Below are positions 26,473 to 34,735 of a stretch of DNA of 64,000 bases, one piece after another. Position numbers and translations under genes: made by a program. Numbering within the stretch: position 1 is the first letter of the stretch; every line of letters begins with the position of its first letter. Origin of the DNA: Devosia faecipullorum (GTDB lineage: Bacteria > Pseudomonadota > Alphaproteobacteria > Rhizobiales > Devosiaceae). The notes below the pieces were generated by a model. That model made no database searches, was not told the origin of the DNA, and saw only the letters and a list, made by a program, of their open reading frames with translations. The stretch spans positions 1 to 64,000 of the forward strand of contig NZ_JACDXV010000004.1 in assembly GCF_015158295.1 (NCBI RefSeq), given 5' to 3'.

Positions 26473-27363
26473 ATGACAGCCAAAGCTGCACTGACCAAGG
26501 ATATGACTGGACTTCTGCTGCCGGCAGGCCTGCTCCTGCTGGCTCTGGGCGGACTGGCGGCGCAGCTCGCGCCCTTCCCCGCCCTTACGCAGAAGGGTCA
26601 TCCAGTTGCCCCTGCAACGGTCACCCTGCCTCCGGGAACACTCACCTACCGCGCGCCCGACACCTATCTGCGCGAAGGGCGTCAGGTGGATGCGCCGGAA
26701 ATTCAGGTGACGTTCGATCAGCCCCTCATCATCATGCAATACCAGGTCAGCGCCGCCGACTATGCCGCCTGCGTGGCCGACAATGCCTGTGCTCGGGCCG
26801 AACCGCGCAATATCGGAACCGGCAATATCGCGGCCACGGGCGTCAGCTTCAATGACGCAATGGCCTATGCGGACTGGCTCTCGGCCCGGACGGGTCAGAC
26901 ATGGACGCTGCCCAGCGACGCCGAATGGGCCTATGCCGCCGGCGAGCGCTTTGCCGACGATGCGCTGGGTTTGGAGGGCGACGACACCAATCCTGCCCTG
27001 CGCTGGATTGCCGATTACCGCAAGGAAGCGGCCCGCAAGCGCGTCTCGGACCCCATACCCCACCAACTCGGCTTTTACGGCGCCAATGAAAATGGCCTGC
27101 AGGACATTGCCGGCAATGTCTGGGAATGGACCGATACCTGCCAGACCAATGTGCGTGTCGATGCAGCGGGCGTGGTGATCAGCACGGCCCCCGCCTGCAC
27201 GATCCGCGTGCTGCAAGGCCAGCACCGCGCCCCGATGAGCAGCTTTATCCGCGATGCCAGGAGCGGCGGCTGCTCGGTCGGCACGCCTCCGGACAATCTC
27301 GGTTTCCGCCTCGTGCGCCGGCCGGCTTGGCACGAGCAGCTCCTTGCCCGTTTCGGGCTGTGA
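26473..27363 (+). CDS. nirV: NirV, formylglycine-generating-enzyme-like protein
   Basis: This 296-residue protein has an N-terminal membrane anchor (about 13-32) and a SUMF1/FGE-sulfatase fold: WTLPSDAEWAYAA, GLQDIAGNVWEWTD and a C-terminal NLGFRLVRR. NirV accompanies nirK in many denitrifiers; its biochemical role is unproven. The ribosome-binding site GGAGGCGGAA precedes the ATG. It follows nirK on the same strand and is probably co-transcribed. Confidence 0.9.
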   Translation: MTAKAALTKDMTGLLLPAGLLLLALGGLAAQLAPFPALTQKGHPVAPATVTLPPGTLTYRAPDTYLREGRQVDAPEIQVTFDQPLIIMQYQVSAADYAACVADNACARAEPRNIGTGNIAATGVSFNDAMAYADWLSARTGQTWTLPSDAEWAYAAGERFADDALGLEGDDTNPALRWIADYRKEAARKRVSDPIPHQLGFYGANENGLQDIAGNVWEWTDTCQTNVRVDAAGVVISTAPACTIRVLQGQHRAPMSSFIRDARSGGCSVGTPPDNLGFRLVRRPAWHEQLLARFGL

Positions 27364-27417
27364 GCCGACAGTCCGGCCCGGAGGGGTGCGACCGCGGCAC
27401 AGGTTTCTATCTTCCAG

Positions 27418-27446
27418 TTTTTGATGTATCCCAGACGCATCAAAAA
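27418..27446. promoter_or_regulatory. Long-spaced TTGATG/CATCAA dyad before the Crp/Fnr gene
   Basis: Perfect nine-base arms, TTTTTGATG and CATCAAAAA, are separated by 11 bases and end three bases before the GGAGG of the regulator gene. The half-sites resemble FNR halves, but the spacing is wrong for a standard FNR box. It may be an autoregulatory operator or an RNA structure that controls the start. Confidence 0.5.
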
Positions 27447-27461
27447 CCGGAGGACTGCGCA

Positions 27462-28157
27462 TTGGCCGAAATCGACCGTTCACTGGTGCGCGCCCTGCCG
27501 CTTTTTGCCAATATGAGCGATTCCGACCTTGACCGGCTGCTGTCGCGCGCCATCATGCGCCGCGTTGCTCCGGGCGAAACCGTGTTCGAGCAAGGCCAGA
27601 AGGCCACGCAATTCTTCCTGCTGCTGCATGGCCGCCTCAAGGTGACGCAGGTCACGCCCGAGGGTCAGCAGATCATCGTCCGCGTGGTGCATCCGGGCGA
27701 TATTTTCGGCTTCGCGCAGGCCCTGCAGCGCGACGACTATCCCGGTACCCCCATCGCGGCCGCCGAAAGCGTGGTGATCTGCTGGCCCAATGAGGTCTGG
27801 GCGCATTTCGTCGAGCAAAATCCGCATCTGGCCATCAACGCCATGCGCAGCATCGGCCAGCGCCTGCAGGAAGCGCATACCCGCATCCGCGAAATGGCCA
27901 CCGAGGAAGTCGAGCGCCGTGTCGCCCATGCCGTGCTTCGCCTGATGGATCAGGCGGGCAAGCGGGAGGCCGAAGGGGTGCGAATCGATTTTCCCCTGAC
28001 CCGCCAGGACGTTGCCGAAATGACCGGAACCACCCTGCACACAGTCTCGCGCATTTTCAGCGCCTGGGAAAGCCGGGGCATCGTCAAGGGCGGGCGTCAG
28101 AAATTGCTGGTCCGCGACCGTCCCCGTCTCGAGGCCCTGGCCGAGGGCGAAGGCTGA
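27462..28157 (+). CDS. Crp/Fnr-family regulator of the denitrification genes (NnrR/FnrN-like)
   Basis: This 231-residue regulator has an N-terminal cyclic-nucleotide-type sensor domain and a C-terminal HTH_CRP helix (FPLTRQDVAEMTGTTLHTVSRIFSAWESRGIV), the recognition helix being TLHTVSR. No N-terminal cysteine cluster for an [4Fe-4S] centre is present, so it is not a classic FNR; it fits the NnrR/Dnr branch that senses NO, or a related type. TTG at 27462 is chosen because GGAGG lies eight bases upstream. It is the likely activator acting on the nearby TTGAT-ATCAA boxes. Confidence 0.88.
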   Translation: MAEIDRSLVRALPLFANMSDSDLDRLLSRAIMRRVAPGETVFEQGQKATQFFLLLHGRLKVTQVTPEGQQIIVRVVHPGDIFGFAQALQRDDYPGTPIAAAESVVICWPNEVWAHFVEQNPHLAINAMRSIGQRLQEAHTRIREMATEEVERRVAHAVLRLMDQAGKREAEGVRIDFPLTRQDVAEMTGTTLHTVSRIFSAWESRGIVKGGRQKLLVRDRPRLEALAEGEG

Positions 28158-28173
28158 GCTTGGCGGCCTCACC

Positions 28174-28187
28174 TTGCGCCACGACAA
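28174..28187. promoter_or_regulatory. Candidate NnrR/FNR box upstream of nnrS
   Basis: TTGCGCCACGACAA fits TTG-N8-CAA, with a GACAA right half, 59 bases before the nnrS start. It is weaker than the boxes at 25132 and 32083. Confidence 0.5.
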
Positions 28188-28245
28188 AGACGGGGCAGTC
28201 CATCCCCTCTAGCGCTCAGCTGCAAGCCAATTCCGCTCCGAGGCC

Positions 28246-29454
28246 ATGATGACTCCCACCACTCCCCGCAAACCCGTCCCCCGTGGGCTCGCCCATACCG
28301 GGCCGGTCATTCTCGCCTATGGCTTCCGCCCGTTCTTTCTGGCCGCGGGCTGCTGGGCGGTGCTGGCCATGGGATTGTGGGTCGCGGCCCTCGCCATGGG
28401 GGTTTCCATTGGCGGTTCCTATGGCGGCCCGGCCTGGCACGCGCATGAAATGCTGTTCGGCTATACGTCGGCGGCGTTGGCGGGCTTCCTGCTCACCGCC
28501 ATTCCCAACTGGACCGGTCGCCTGCCGGTATCGGGCACGCCGCTCGCCATGCTGTTCGCCGTCTGGCTGGTCGGTCGGCTGGCGTTGATCGCGCCGGACA
28601 TGATCGGTCTGCCGTTGGCCATCGTGCTGGATAGCGCCTTCCTGCCGCTGCTCCTGGCCATCTGCCTGCGCGAAATCGTGGCGGGTAAAAAGTGGCGCGA
28701 TCTCAAGGTGCTGGCCGGCGTCGCCGCCCTTGCCGTCGCCAATATCGGCTTCCATGCCTTCATCGTGTTCGGCGACGATCCCGGTCTCGCCAGCCGTCTG
28801 GCGGTTTCCGCCTATATCATGCTGATCGGAATTATCGGCGGCCGCATCGTGCCCAGTTTCACCCGCAACTGGCTGGCGAAGCGCCACGTCATCACCCTGC
28901 CCGCGCCCTATGATCTGCTCGATACGCTGGCCCTACTCGGCAGCCTTCCGGCCCTCGCCGCCTGGGTTATCCTGCCCCAGCATCCGGCAACGGCCCTGCT
29001 TGCCGCCCTAGCCGGAATTCTCCACCTGCTGCGGCTTCGCCGCTGGCAGGGCTGGCGGACGGGCGCGGAACGGCTCGTTCTGGTGCTGCACATCGCCTAT
29101 GGCTTCATCCCGCTCGGCTTCTTGGCCATTGCTCTCGTGCCGTTAGGTGTGCTCGATCAGGCGTCGGCGCTGCATGTCTTCACCATCGGCGCCATCGGCC
29201 TGATGACCCTTGCCGTCATGAGCCGGGCAACGCGCGGCCATACCGGCCTGCCGCTCACCGCCCCATGGCCAACCGCCACTAGCTATGTGCTGCTCCTGCT
29301 GGCCGCCCTGCTCCGGCCGCTGGCCAATTTCGCGCCTGACCTTTACATGCGGCTCATCGAAATAAGCGGTCTGTGCTGGATGCTGGCCTTCGTCTTCTAC
29401 GTCGCCGAATATGCCCCGGCGATCCTTGGCCGGCGCAAGGCCCGGCCGGAGTGA
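28246..29454 (+). CDS. nnrS: NnrS, haem-copper membrane protein of NO metabolism
   Basis: This 402-residue protein has about twelve membrane segments and the NnrS hallmarks: YGFRPFFL near the N-terminus, AWHAHEMLFGY, and a conserved helix with GRIVPSFTRNW. NnrS binds haem and copper and helps cells withstand nitric oxide, at least in other bacteria. The gene directly follows the Crp/Fnr gene, with a candidate NnrR box upstream, and converges on the DUF59 gene. Two consecutive ATG codons (28246 and 28249) are possible starts. Confidence 0.93.
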   Translation: MMTPTTPRKPVPRGLAHTGPVILAYGFRPFFLAAGCWAVLAMGLWVAALAMGVSIGGSYGGPAWHAHEMLFGYTSAALAGFLLTAIPNWTGRLPVSGTPLAMLFAVWLVGRLALIAPDMIGLPLAIVLDSAFLPLLLAICLREIVAGKKWRDLKVLAGVAALAVANIGFHAFIVFGDDPGLASRLAVSAYIMLIGIIGGRIVPSFTRNWLAKRHVITLPAPYDLLDTLALLGSLPALAAWVILPQHPATALLAALAGILHLLRLRRWQGWRTGAERLVLVLHIAYGFIPLGFLAIALVPLGVLDQASALHVFTIGAIGLMTLAVMSRATRGHTGLPLTAPWPTATSYVLLLLAALLRPLANFAPDLYMRLIEISGLCWMLAFVFYVAEYAPAILGRRKARPE

Positions 29455-29493
29455 GGCGCGCGTTCCCACCACGATCCCACACCCAAAGCTTAT

Positions 29494-29516
29494 CCCCTCG
29501 GGCTCGACCCGAGGGG
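29494..29516. terminator. Bidirectional terminator-like hairpin of REP type
   Basis: A nine-base stem CCCCTCGGG/CCCGAGGGG with a CTCGA loop lies between convergent nnrS and the DUF59 gene. There is no T tract. The core also occurs in the palindrome at 36708-36732, so it is probably a repeat unit used as a transcript boundary. Confidence 0.55.
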
Positions 29517-29517
29517 T

Positions 29518-29826
29518 TCAGACCCAGGAAATATCGGGGGAAGCCCGATCCGGCTCCCAGGGCGGGTCATAGGTCAATTCCACCACCAGCGCAGTCACGC
29601 CGGGCACCGCCGATGCCCGTTCGGTGACGGCCTCCTGAAGGAATGCCGAAGCCGGGCAGAAGCGCGTAGTCGTGGTCATCACCACCCGCACGGCTCCGTC
29701 CTCGGCGACGTCTACATCGTAGATCATGCCCAGATCGACAATGTTGTGACCCAGTTCCGGATCGATCACGCCGCGCAGGGCGGCGCGAATATCGGCCTCT
29801 ATCGCCATGCGCCGGGAAATGGTCAT
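29518..29826 (-). CDS. DUF59/MIP18-type metal-sulfur cluster assembly protein
   Basis: This 102-residue protein has the MIP18 family core DPELGHNIVDLGMIYDVDV and a later TTTRFCPASAFLQ segment with the conserved Cys. Such proteins help mature iron-sulfur proteins, as SufT and PaaD do. It overlaps the DUF2249 gene by four bases and closes a minus-strand operon placed back-to-back with ccoNOQP, which suggests a role in maturing a low-oxygen respiratory enzyme. Confidence 0.85.
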   Translation of the reverse strand: MTISRRMAIEADIRAALRGVIDPELGHNIVDLGMIYDVDVAEDGAVRVVMTTTTRFCPASAFLQEAVTERASAVPGVTALVVELTYDPPWEPDRASPDISWV

Positions 29827-30329
29827 GGCTTTCTCCCAGCCCGCACCATCAGGCGGTAGGTGGCACCGGTCTCGTCGAAATCGCCGGCCCAGGCATGGCC
29901 GCGCGCCGTCAATTCGGGGTAGAGGAAGAGCGGCTCGCGCGCCAGGAGCGCGAACAGCACCTCGCCGTCCTCCATCTCTTCAAGACGGCTCAGAATCCGC
30001 ACCATCGGCTCGGGCGGATCGAGATCGGCAAGATCGAGATATTCACAAGGATCGTCCCACGAATCGGGATTTTCGGGGGTGGATGCGCCGCTCACTACAT
30101 CAGCGGCTTCCGGGATGAAGATCACCTGCCATTCACCGTCTTCCAACGGCGTGGCCTCATAGCCGAAGCCCTTGGTCTCCATCACGCGGAACAGGGGATC
30201 GGGGCGGAAGGTGGCGAACAATTTCAGCCTCTGGCCCGGTTGCAGGCTGTTGACGGCGCCCATGATGGCGCCGAACGGCTCGCCGCCATTGCGCAGGATG
30301 GGACGAACATCGAGTTCCAGGTCGGTCAT
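29823..30329 (-). CDS. Two-domain DUF2249 protein
   Basis: This 168-residue protein contains two copies of a TusA/SirA-like DUF2249 fold: one opening LDVRPILRNGGEP, with LKLFATFRPDPLFRVME, and one with LDLADLDPPEPM and LFALLAREPLFLYPEL. The start at 30329 has AAGGAGC upstream and overlaps the preceding gene. DUF2249 proteins are commonly linked to hemerythrins and denitrification genes, and their reaction is not known. A third such domain is encoded at 31690-31941. Confidence 0.82.
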   Translation of the reverse strand: MTDLELDVRPILRNGGEPFGAIMGAVNSLQPGQRLKLFATFRPDPLFRVMETKGFGYEATPLEDGEWQVIFIPEAADVVSGASTPENPDSWDDPCEYLDLADLDPPEPMVRILSRLEEMEDGEVLFALLAREPLFLYPELTARGHAWAGDFDETGATYRLMVRAGRKP

Positions 30330-31672
30330 AGGAAGCTCCTTTGTCTGGGCAGGAACAGTCGGGGACGGGAATGATGGTGCCACGCGGCGGGCAGATCGGC
30401 GAGCAGTCGCGCCCTTCCATATTGGTAGGTCAACAGCAGCGTCGCCAGCAATTGCAATCCGGCTGCCAATTGGAACATGACCGGATAGCCAATCTGCAAG
30501 CCTGCTGCGCCGAGTATCAGGGCGATGAAATACAGCCAGAACCAGGCGCGGGCACGAGATTCGCGGACCAGGTCTTGCACGCGCGGCGTCGGCTCGCGGC
30601 CCATGAAAGGCGCGAAGCATTCGAGCCAGGTGAGAAAGGGAATGATCTTGTAGAGCATGGCGAGACCAAGGCCGCCGAGCCAGCCGAACGCCAGCACATA
30701 GATGGCGGCGGCAATGCCTGCCTCGCTCTCCAGCATAGTCGCCACGACCAGCCACAGCGCACCGGCCGGTAGCACGGCGAAGGCGGCGAGCCCCGCCTCC
30801 ATATGCAGTTCCAGCGCCTTGCGCCGCCGCGCCTGATAAAGCGCCACGATGTCGCCGGCATAGGCGCCGATCGCGGCAAGACCGGCTATGGCGGCGATGG
30901 CCAGGGTCAGCGGCAGCGGGGCATTGGTGGCCAGCAGCACACCGAGCCCCATGCACAGCATGGCCAGCGCCGCGAGACCGCTCCACAGCACGATGCGCGG
31001 CCGCATGCCGGTGCGCTCCGGCGCGACCAGAAACATCGAGACGAGCCGATAGCTCACGCCCATCGCCGCCAGCGTCAGCCAGCCGCCGAGCCCAAATCCG
31101 GCATGCAGCGGCACGCCATGGGTGATGATCGCCGCAGCGAAATCGCCACCGAACAGACCGGCAATGGCGCTGGCCAGCGTTTCGCCCAGCAACGCCGTCA
31201 CCAGCGCGCTCATCACCGCGATGGCGACGAAACCGGCGGGCAGCGGCAGGGCCTTGGCGTTGAGCAAGGTGGCGAACATGATGAATGCCGCGACCGAGAG
31301 ACCGGCGAGCAGCAGCAATCCGCCCAGCGGCAGCGTTTCAGGCGGCACGCCGCCCCAGCCGTCCATCACCGCAAAACCCATCAAAAGCAATACAAGACCG
31401 GCAACCAGCAGGAGCAGCACCAGCGGCGCCCATCTGGCGGCGCGCAGATTGCCGCCCACCAGCACCGGCAGGAATTGCAGCAGCGCTCCCAGCATCAGCA
31501 GCGACAGCCAGCCCAGGGCAATAAGATGCACGATGATCAAGGTCTGCGGCGCCATCAGCGCTGCATGCGGATAGCCGAAGCCAGCACTCATCAGGCCCAG
31601 CGCGGCGAGCAGGCTCGCCAGCGCAAAACCGAAAAAGGCAAGGGTCCATCGTGATATGCTGGCCATCGGCAT
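30326..31672 (-). CDS. Twelve-segment membrane protein related to NnrS/haem-copper oxidases
   Basis: This 448-residue, very hydrophobic protein has about twelve predicted helices. Histidines lie in membrane-embedded positions (IIVHLIALGWLSLLMLG, THGVPLHAGFGLGGW, LELHMEAG), as in haem-copper oxidase subunit I or NnrS relatives. I do not see the full set of six haem/copper ligands of a NO reductase or oxidase. It overlaps the DUF2249 gene by four bases. Its operon, the nearby FNR box and DUF2249 partners suggest a role with nitrogen oxides or oxygen limitation. Confidence 0.7.
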   Translation of the reverse strand: MPMASISRWTLAFFGFALASLLAALGLMSAGFGYPHAALMAPQTLIIVHLIALGWLSLLMLGALLQFLPVLVGGNLRAARWAPLVLLLLVAGLVLLLMGFAVMDGWGGVPPETLPLGGLLLLAGLSVAAFIMFATLLNAKALPLPAGFVAIAVMSALVTALLGETLASAIAGLFGGDFAAAIITHGVPLHAGFGLGGWLTLAAMGVSYRLVSMFLVAPERTGMRPRIVLWSGLAALAMLCMGLGVLLATNAPLPLTLAIAAIAGLAAIGAYAGDIVALYQARRRKALELHMEAGLAAFAVLPAGALWLVVATMLESEAGIAAAIYVLAFGWLGGLGLAMLYKIIPFLTWLECFAPFMGREPTPRVQDLVRESRARAWFWLYFIALILGAAGLQIGYPVMFQLAAGLQLLATLLLTYQYGRARLLADLPAAWHHHSRPRLFLPRQRSFL

Positions 31673-31689
31673 TTGCGGGCTTCCTCTGC

Positions 31690-31941
31690 TCAGGCGGCCG
31701 CTTCCCGGCCCAGCGCCACGCGCCAGACATCGGGACCGGCTTCCAGATATGTCCAGGAGAACTGGCCCGGATATTCGGCCTGCAATTGATAATGCAGCGG
31801 GCGCGGATCGTGGTCGTTGACGATCACGAAGCTCTTGCCCACGGCCAGGCCATTGGCCTTGGCGAAGATTTGCGGATGCCGCTCGCGCGGGGGAATGGTG
31901 CGCACGTCGATCGTGTCGTGCTCGGCGTTCTGATCTGTCAT
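31690..31941 (-). CDS. Single-domain DUF2249 protein
   Basis: This 83-residue protein has one DUF2249 domain (IDVRTIPPRERHPQIF ... WTYLEAGPDVWRV). It is the first gene of the minus-strand operon 31941-29518, divergent from ccoNOQP across an FNR box. It has no Cys in the usual TusA position, so sulfur transfer by that residue is unlikely. Its function is unknown. Confidence 0.82.
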   Translation of the reverse strand: MTDQNAEHDTIDVRTIPPRERHPQIFAKANGLAVGKSFVIVNDHDPRPLHYQLQAEYPGQFSWTYLEAGPDVWRVALGREAAA

Positions 31942-32082
31942 CGGTTCTATCCCGGCCGCCGTGAACGACGCGCTCCCGGCTGCGGCCAGAACACCGGGAT
32001 GCTGTCAGCCTAGAAGCCGCCCCGGCGGCGCACTTTGTCGCGGCGCAACAAGGCTACAAAAACATGCCGAATCCGAGCATAT

Positions 32083-32096
32083 TTGATCCAGATCAA
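32083..32096. promoter_or_regulatory. FNR box, DUF2249 operon and ccoNOQP
   Basis: TTGATCCAGATCAA is a perfect TTGAT-N4-ATCAA dyad, 84 bases from ccoN and 142 from the divergent DUF2249 gene. Both directions should be induced at low oxygen. Confidence 0.87.
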
Positions 32097-32179
32097 AGAT
32101 TGCCCTGGCCAATCGACTAGGGCTTGGCGTTAGCGTGGCCTATTATCCGGCCGCGAAACGTATTGTTGAGGGCAAGACA

Positions 32180-33826
32180 ATGGTGGCTGATTTTACGCGC
32201 AGCGAAAGAACGGGCGCCCTGATCGTCCTGGGAGGGCTCATTCTGATTGGGCTCGCCATGGCAATCGGCGGACGGCACGACCTCATGGGCGTCCATGGCT
32301 GGCTGGTGGCCGCCGCGGGGCTTTGGGGTTTTTTCACCATGGTGCGGGGCTATGACCTGCCCGAGCCCTCCGCCGAGCGGCTGTCCGAATATTATGACGC
32401 GCCCACCCGGGTCGGCATCATCCTCACCCTGATCTGGGGCGTGATCGGCATGGCCGCCGGCTTCTGGGTCGCTGCCTTGCTGGCCTGGCCCGACCTCACC
32501 TTCGACGTCGCCTGGCTCAGCTTCGGACGCCTGCGCCCCATCCATACCAGCGGCGTGATCTTCGGCTTCGGCGGCAATGCGCTGATCGCTACCTCGTTCC
32601 ACGTGCTGCAACGGACCAGCCGTGCCCGCCTGCCGGATGCGTTCAGCCCCTGGTTCGTGCTGCTCGGCTACAACCTCTTCTGCATTGTCGCGGCCACCGG
32701 CTACCTCATGGGCATGACCCAGTCCCGCGAATATGCGGAACCCGAATGGTATGCCGATATCTGGCTGGTCGTGGTGTGGGTGGTCTATTTCGCCATCTAC
32801 ATGCGCACCCTGGCCCGCCGCAAGGAACCCCATATCTACGTCGCCAACTGGTACTACATGGCCTTCATCCTGGTCGTGGCCATCCTGCACATCGTCAACA
32901 ATCTCGCCGTTCCGATCTCGTTCGGCGCGGCCAAGTCCTACTCGCTGTTCTCGGGCGTGCAGGATGCGATGACGCAATGGTGGTACGGCCATAACGCGGT
33001 GGCCTTCTTCCTCACCGCCGGCTTCCTGGGCATGATGTATTATTACCTGCCCAAGCGCGCCGGCCGCCCGATCTTCTCCTACCGGATGTCGATCATTTCC
33101 TTCTGGGGCATCACCTTCATGTATATGTGGGCCGGTTCGCACCACCTGCACTATACCGCCCTGCCCCATTGGGTGCAGACGCTGGGCATGGCCTTCTCGG
33201 TCGTGCTGCTGGTCCCTTCCTGGGCCTCGGCCGGCAATGCGCTGCTGACCCTCAACGGCGCCTGGCACAAGGTGCGCGATGACGCCGTGCTGCGCTTCAT
33301 GGCTCTGGCCGCGATCTTTTACGGCATCACCACGTTCGAAGGCTCGTTCATGGCCATCCGCGCCGTCAACTCGCTCAGCCACTATACCGACTGGACCGTC
33401 GGTCACGTCCATGCCGGTGCGCTGGGCTGGGTGGCGATGATCACCTTCGGCTCGATCTATGCAGTGGCTCCGTCCATGTTCAAGCGCGAGCGCCTGTTCT
33501 CGCAGAAACTGGTCGAGGTCCATTTCTGGCTCGCCCTGTCGGGCACCGTCGTCTACGTCTTCGCGATGTGGAATTCGGGCGTCATCCAGGGCCTGATGTG
33601 GCGCACCTATGACGAGAGCGGAGCGCTCAGCTATTCGTTCCTCGAAAGCCTGGACGCCATGCACCCCTATTATATCGCACGCGCCTTTGGCGGCCTGCTC
33701 TTCGTGCTCGGTGCCCTCACGGCCCTCTACAATATCGTCATGACCATCCGCATGCCCGCGATCGAAACCGCGCCGGAAAGCCATGCGGACCTGCCGGCCA
33801 AACCGGCCATGCAGGCTGGAGAATAA
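32180..33826 (+). CDS. ccoN: cbb3-type cytochrome c oxidase subunit I
   Basis: CcoN is the catalytic haem-copper subunit of the high-affinity terminal oxidase. The 548-residue protein carries the ligand histidines in HTSGVIFGFGGNALIATSFHVLQ, HNAVAFFLTAGF, SHHLHYTALPHW and GHVHAGALGW. ATG at 32180 with GAGGG upstream is preferred to the GTG at 32135 of the longer frame, since CcoN proteins are of this length. ccoO follows after two bases. Confidence 0.96.
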   Translation: MVADFTRSERTGALIVLGGLILIGLAMAIGGRHDLMGVHGWLVAAAGLWGFFTMVRGYDLPEPSAERLSEYYDAPTRVGIILTLIWGVIGMAAGFWVAALLAWPDLTFDVAWLSFGRLRPIHTSGVIFGFGGNALIATSFHVLQRTSRARLPDAFSPWFVLLGYNLFCIVAATGYLMGMTQSREYAEPEWYADIWLVVVWVVYFAIYMRTLARRKEPHIYVANWYYMAFILVVAILHIVNNLAVPISFGAAKSYSLFSGVQDAMTQWWYGHNAVAFFLTAGFLGMMYYYLPKRAGRPIFSYRMSIISFWGITFMYMWAGSHHLHYTALPHWVQTLGMAFSVVLLVPSWASAGNALLTLNGAWHKVRDDAVLRFMALAAIFYGITTFEGSFMAIRAVNSLSHYTDWTVGHVHAGALGWVAMITFGSIYAVAPSMFKRERLFSQKLVEVHFWLALSGTVVYVFAMWNSGVIQGLMWRTYDESGALSYSFLESLDAMHPYYIARAFGGLLFVLGALTALYNIVMTIRMPAIETAPESHADLPAKPAMQAGE

Positions 33827-33828
33827 AC

Positions 33829-34560
33829 ATGTTCGGACTTCACTATCGCCTCGAACGCAGCGCCATGGGCCTGGTGGCCTTCATCATCATCGTTGCCTCC
33901 ATCGGCGGCTTCGTGGAAATCGCCCCGCTCTTCACCATCGACGAGACCGTCGAAAAGGCCGAAGACATGCGGGTCTATACCCCGCTCGAAGTGGCCGGTC
34001 GCAATATTTATATCCGCGAAGGGTGCTATGCCTGCCACAGCCAGATGATCCGCACGCTGCGCGATGAGGTGGACCGCTACGGCCCCTATTCGCTGGCCGT
34101 GGAAAGCCAGTATGACCATCCCCATCTCTGGGGCTCCAAGCGGACCGGCCCCGATCTGGCCCGCCTGGGCAACAAGTATTCGGACGAATGGCACGTCGCG
34201 CACCTCTACAATCCGCGCGATCTGGTCCCCAGCTCCAAGATGCCGGCCTATCGCTGGCTGATGCGTGACCAGCTGCGCATCGACGATCTGGGCGACCACC
34301 TCACGGCGCTCCGCGCGGTCGGCGTACCCTATACCGACGAGCAGATCGCCCATGCCACCCGTGACGCCTATGGTCAGGCCAATCCGGACAGTCCCGAAGC
34401 CTCGGGCGTGGCGGAGCGCTATGGCGACGCCACCAATATCCGGGCCTTCGACGGCAATCAGGGTCCGCTCACCGACATGGACGCGCTGGTCGCCTATCTC
34501 CAGGTGCTCGGCAATCTCACCGATGTCGCTCATACCAGCCCACAGAACGAGGTCGAATAA
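33829..34560 (+). CDS. ccoO: cbb3-type oxidase subunit II, monohaem cytochrome c
   Basis: This 243-residue subunit has an N-terminal membrane anchor and one c-type haem site, CYACH (residues about 66-70), with a distal Met in the KMPAYRW region. It passes electrons between CcoP and CcoN. It is followed after one base by ccoQ. Confidence 0.96.
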   Translation: MFGLHYRLERSAMGLVAFIIIVASIGGFVEIAPLFTIDETVEKAEDMRVYTPLEVAGRNIYIREGCYACHSQMIRTLRDEVDRYGPYSLAVESQYDHPHLWGSKRTGPDLARLGNKYSDEWHVAHLYNPRDLVPSSKMPAYRWLMRDQLRIDDLGDHLTALRAVGVPYTDEQIAHATRDAYGQANPDSPEASGVAERYGDATNIRAFDGNQGPLTDMDALVAYLQVLGNLTDVAHTSPQNEVE

Positions 34561-34561
34561 G

Positions 34562-34735
34562 ATGCCCTTCGATCATGAAACCGTCGTCGGCTTTTCCAAG
34601 TCCTTCGGCCTGTTCTATCTCGTCGCGCTGAGCGCGATCTGTCTGGCCTGGACCTATTGGCCCACCAACAAGAAGGGCTTCGACGAGGCTGCCAAAATGC
34701 CGCTGCTCGAAGAGGAGGATCGGCCATGGCGCTGA
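34562..34735 (+). CDS. ccoQ: cbb3-type oxidase subunit CcoQ/FixQ
   Basis: This 57-residue, single-helix subunit (FGLFYLVALSAICLAWTYW) has the charged tail typical of CcoQ, which stabilises the oxidase. It starts one base after the ccoO stop, and its 3' end overlaps ccoP by ten bases. Confidence 0.9.
   Translation: MPFDHETVVGFSKSFGLFYLVALSAICLAWTYWPTNKKGFDEAAKMPLLEEEDRPWR

Noticed and set aside
27418..27446. Rho-independent terminator of nirV
   Set aside because: The stem is AT-rich with no GC core and sits just before a ribosome-binding site, so an operator is more likely.
27126..27461. N-terminal extension of the Crp/Fnr protein
   Set aside because: The upstream frame overlaps nirV in another frame, has no homology to the family, and a TTG with GGAGG lies at the expected start.
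30326..31672. NO reductase subunit NorB
   Set aside because: The polytopic protein lacks the clear set of conserved His and Glu ligands of NorB, and no norC lies nearby.
32117..33784. 555-codon open frame on the minus strand
   Set aside because: It lies wholly opposite ccoN and is rich in His, Gly and Asp as expected of an antisense frame in GC-rich DNA; ccoN is unmistakable.
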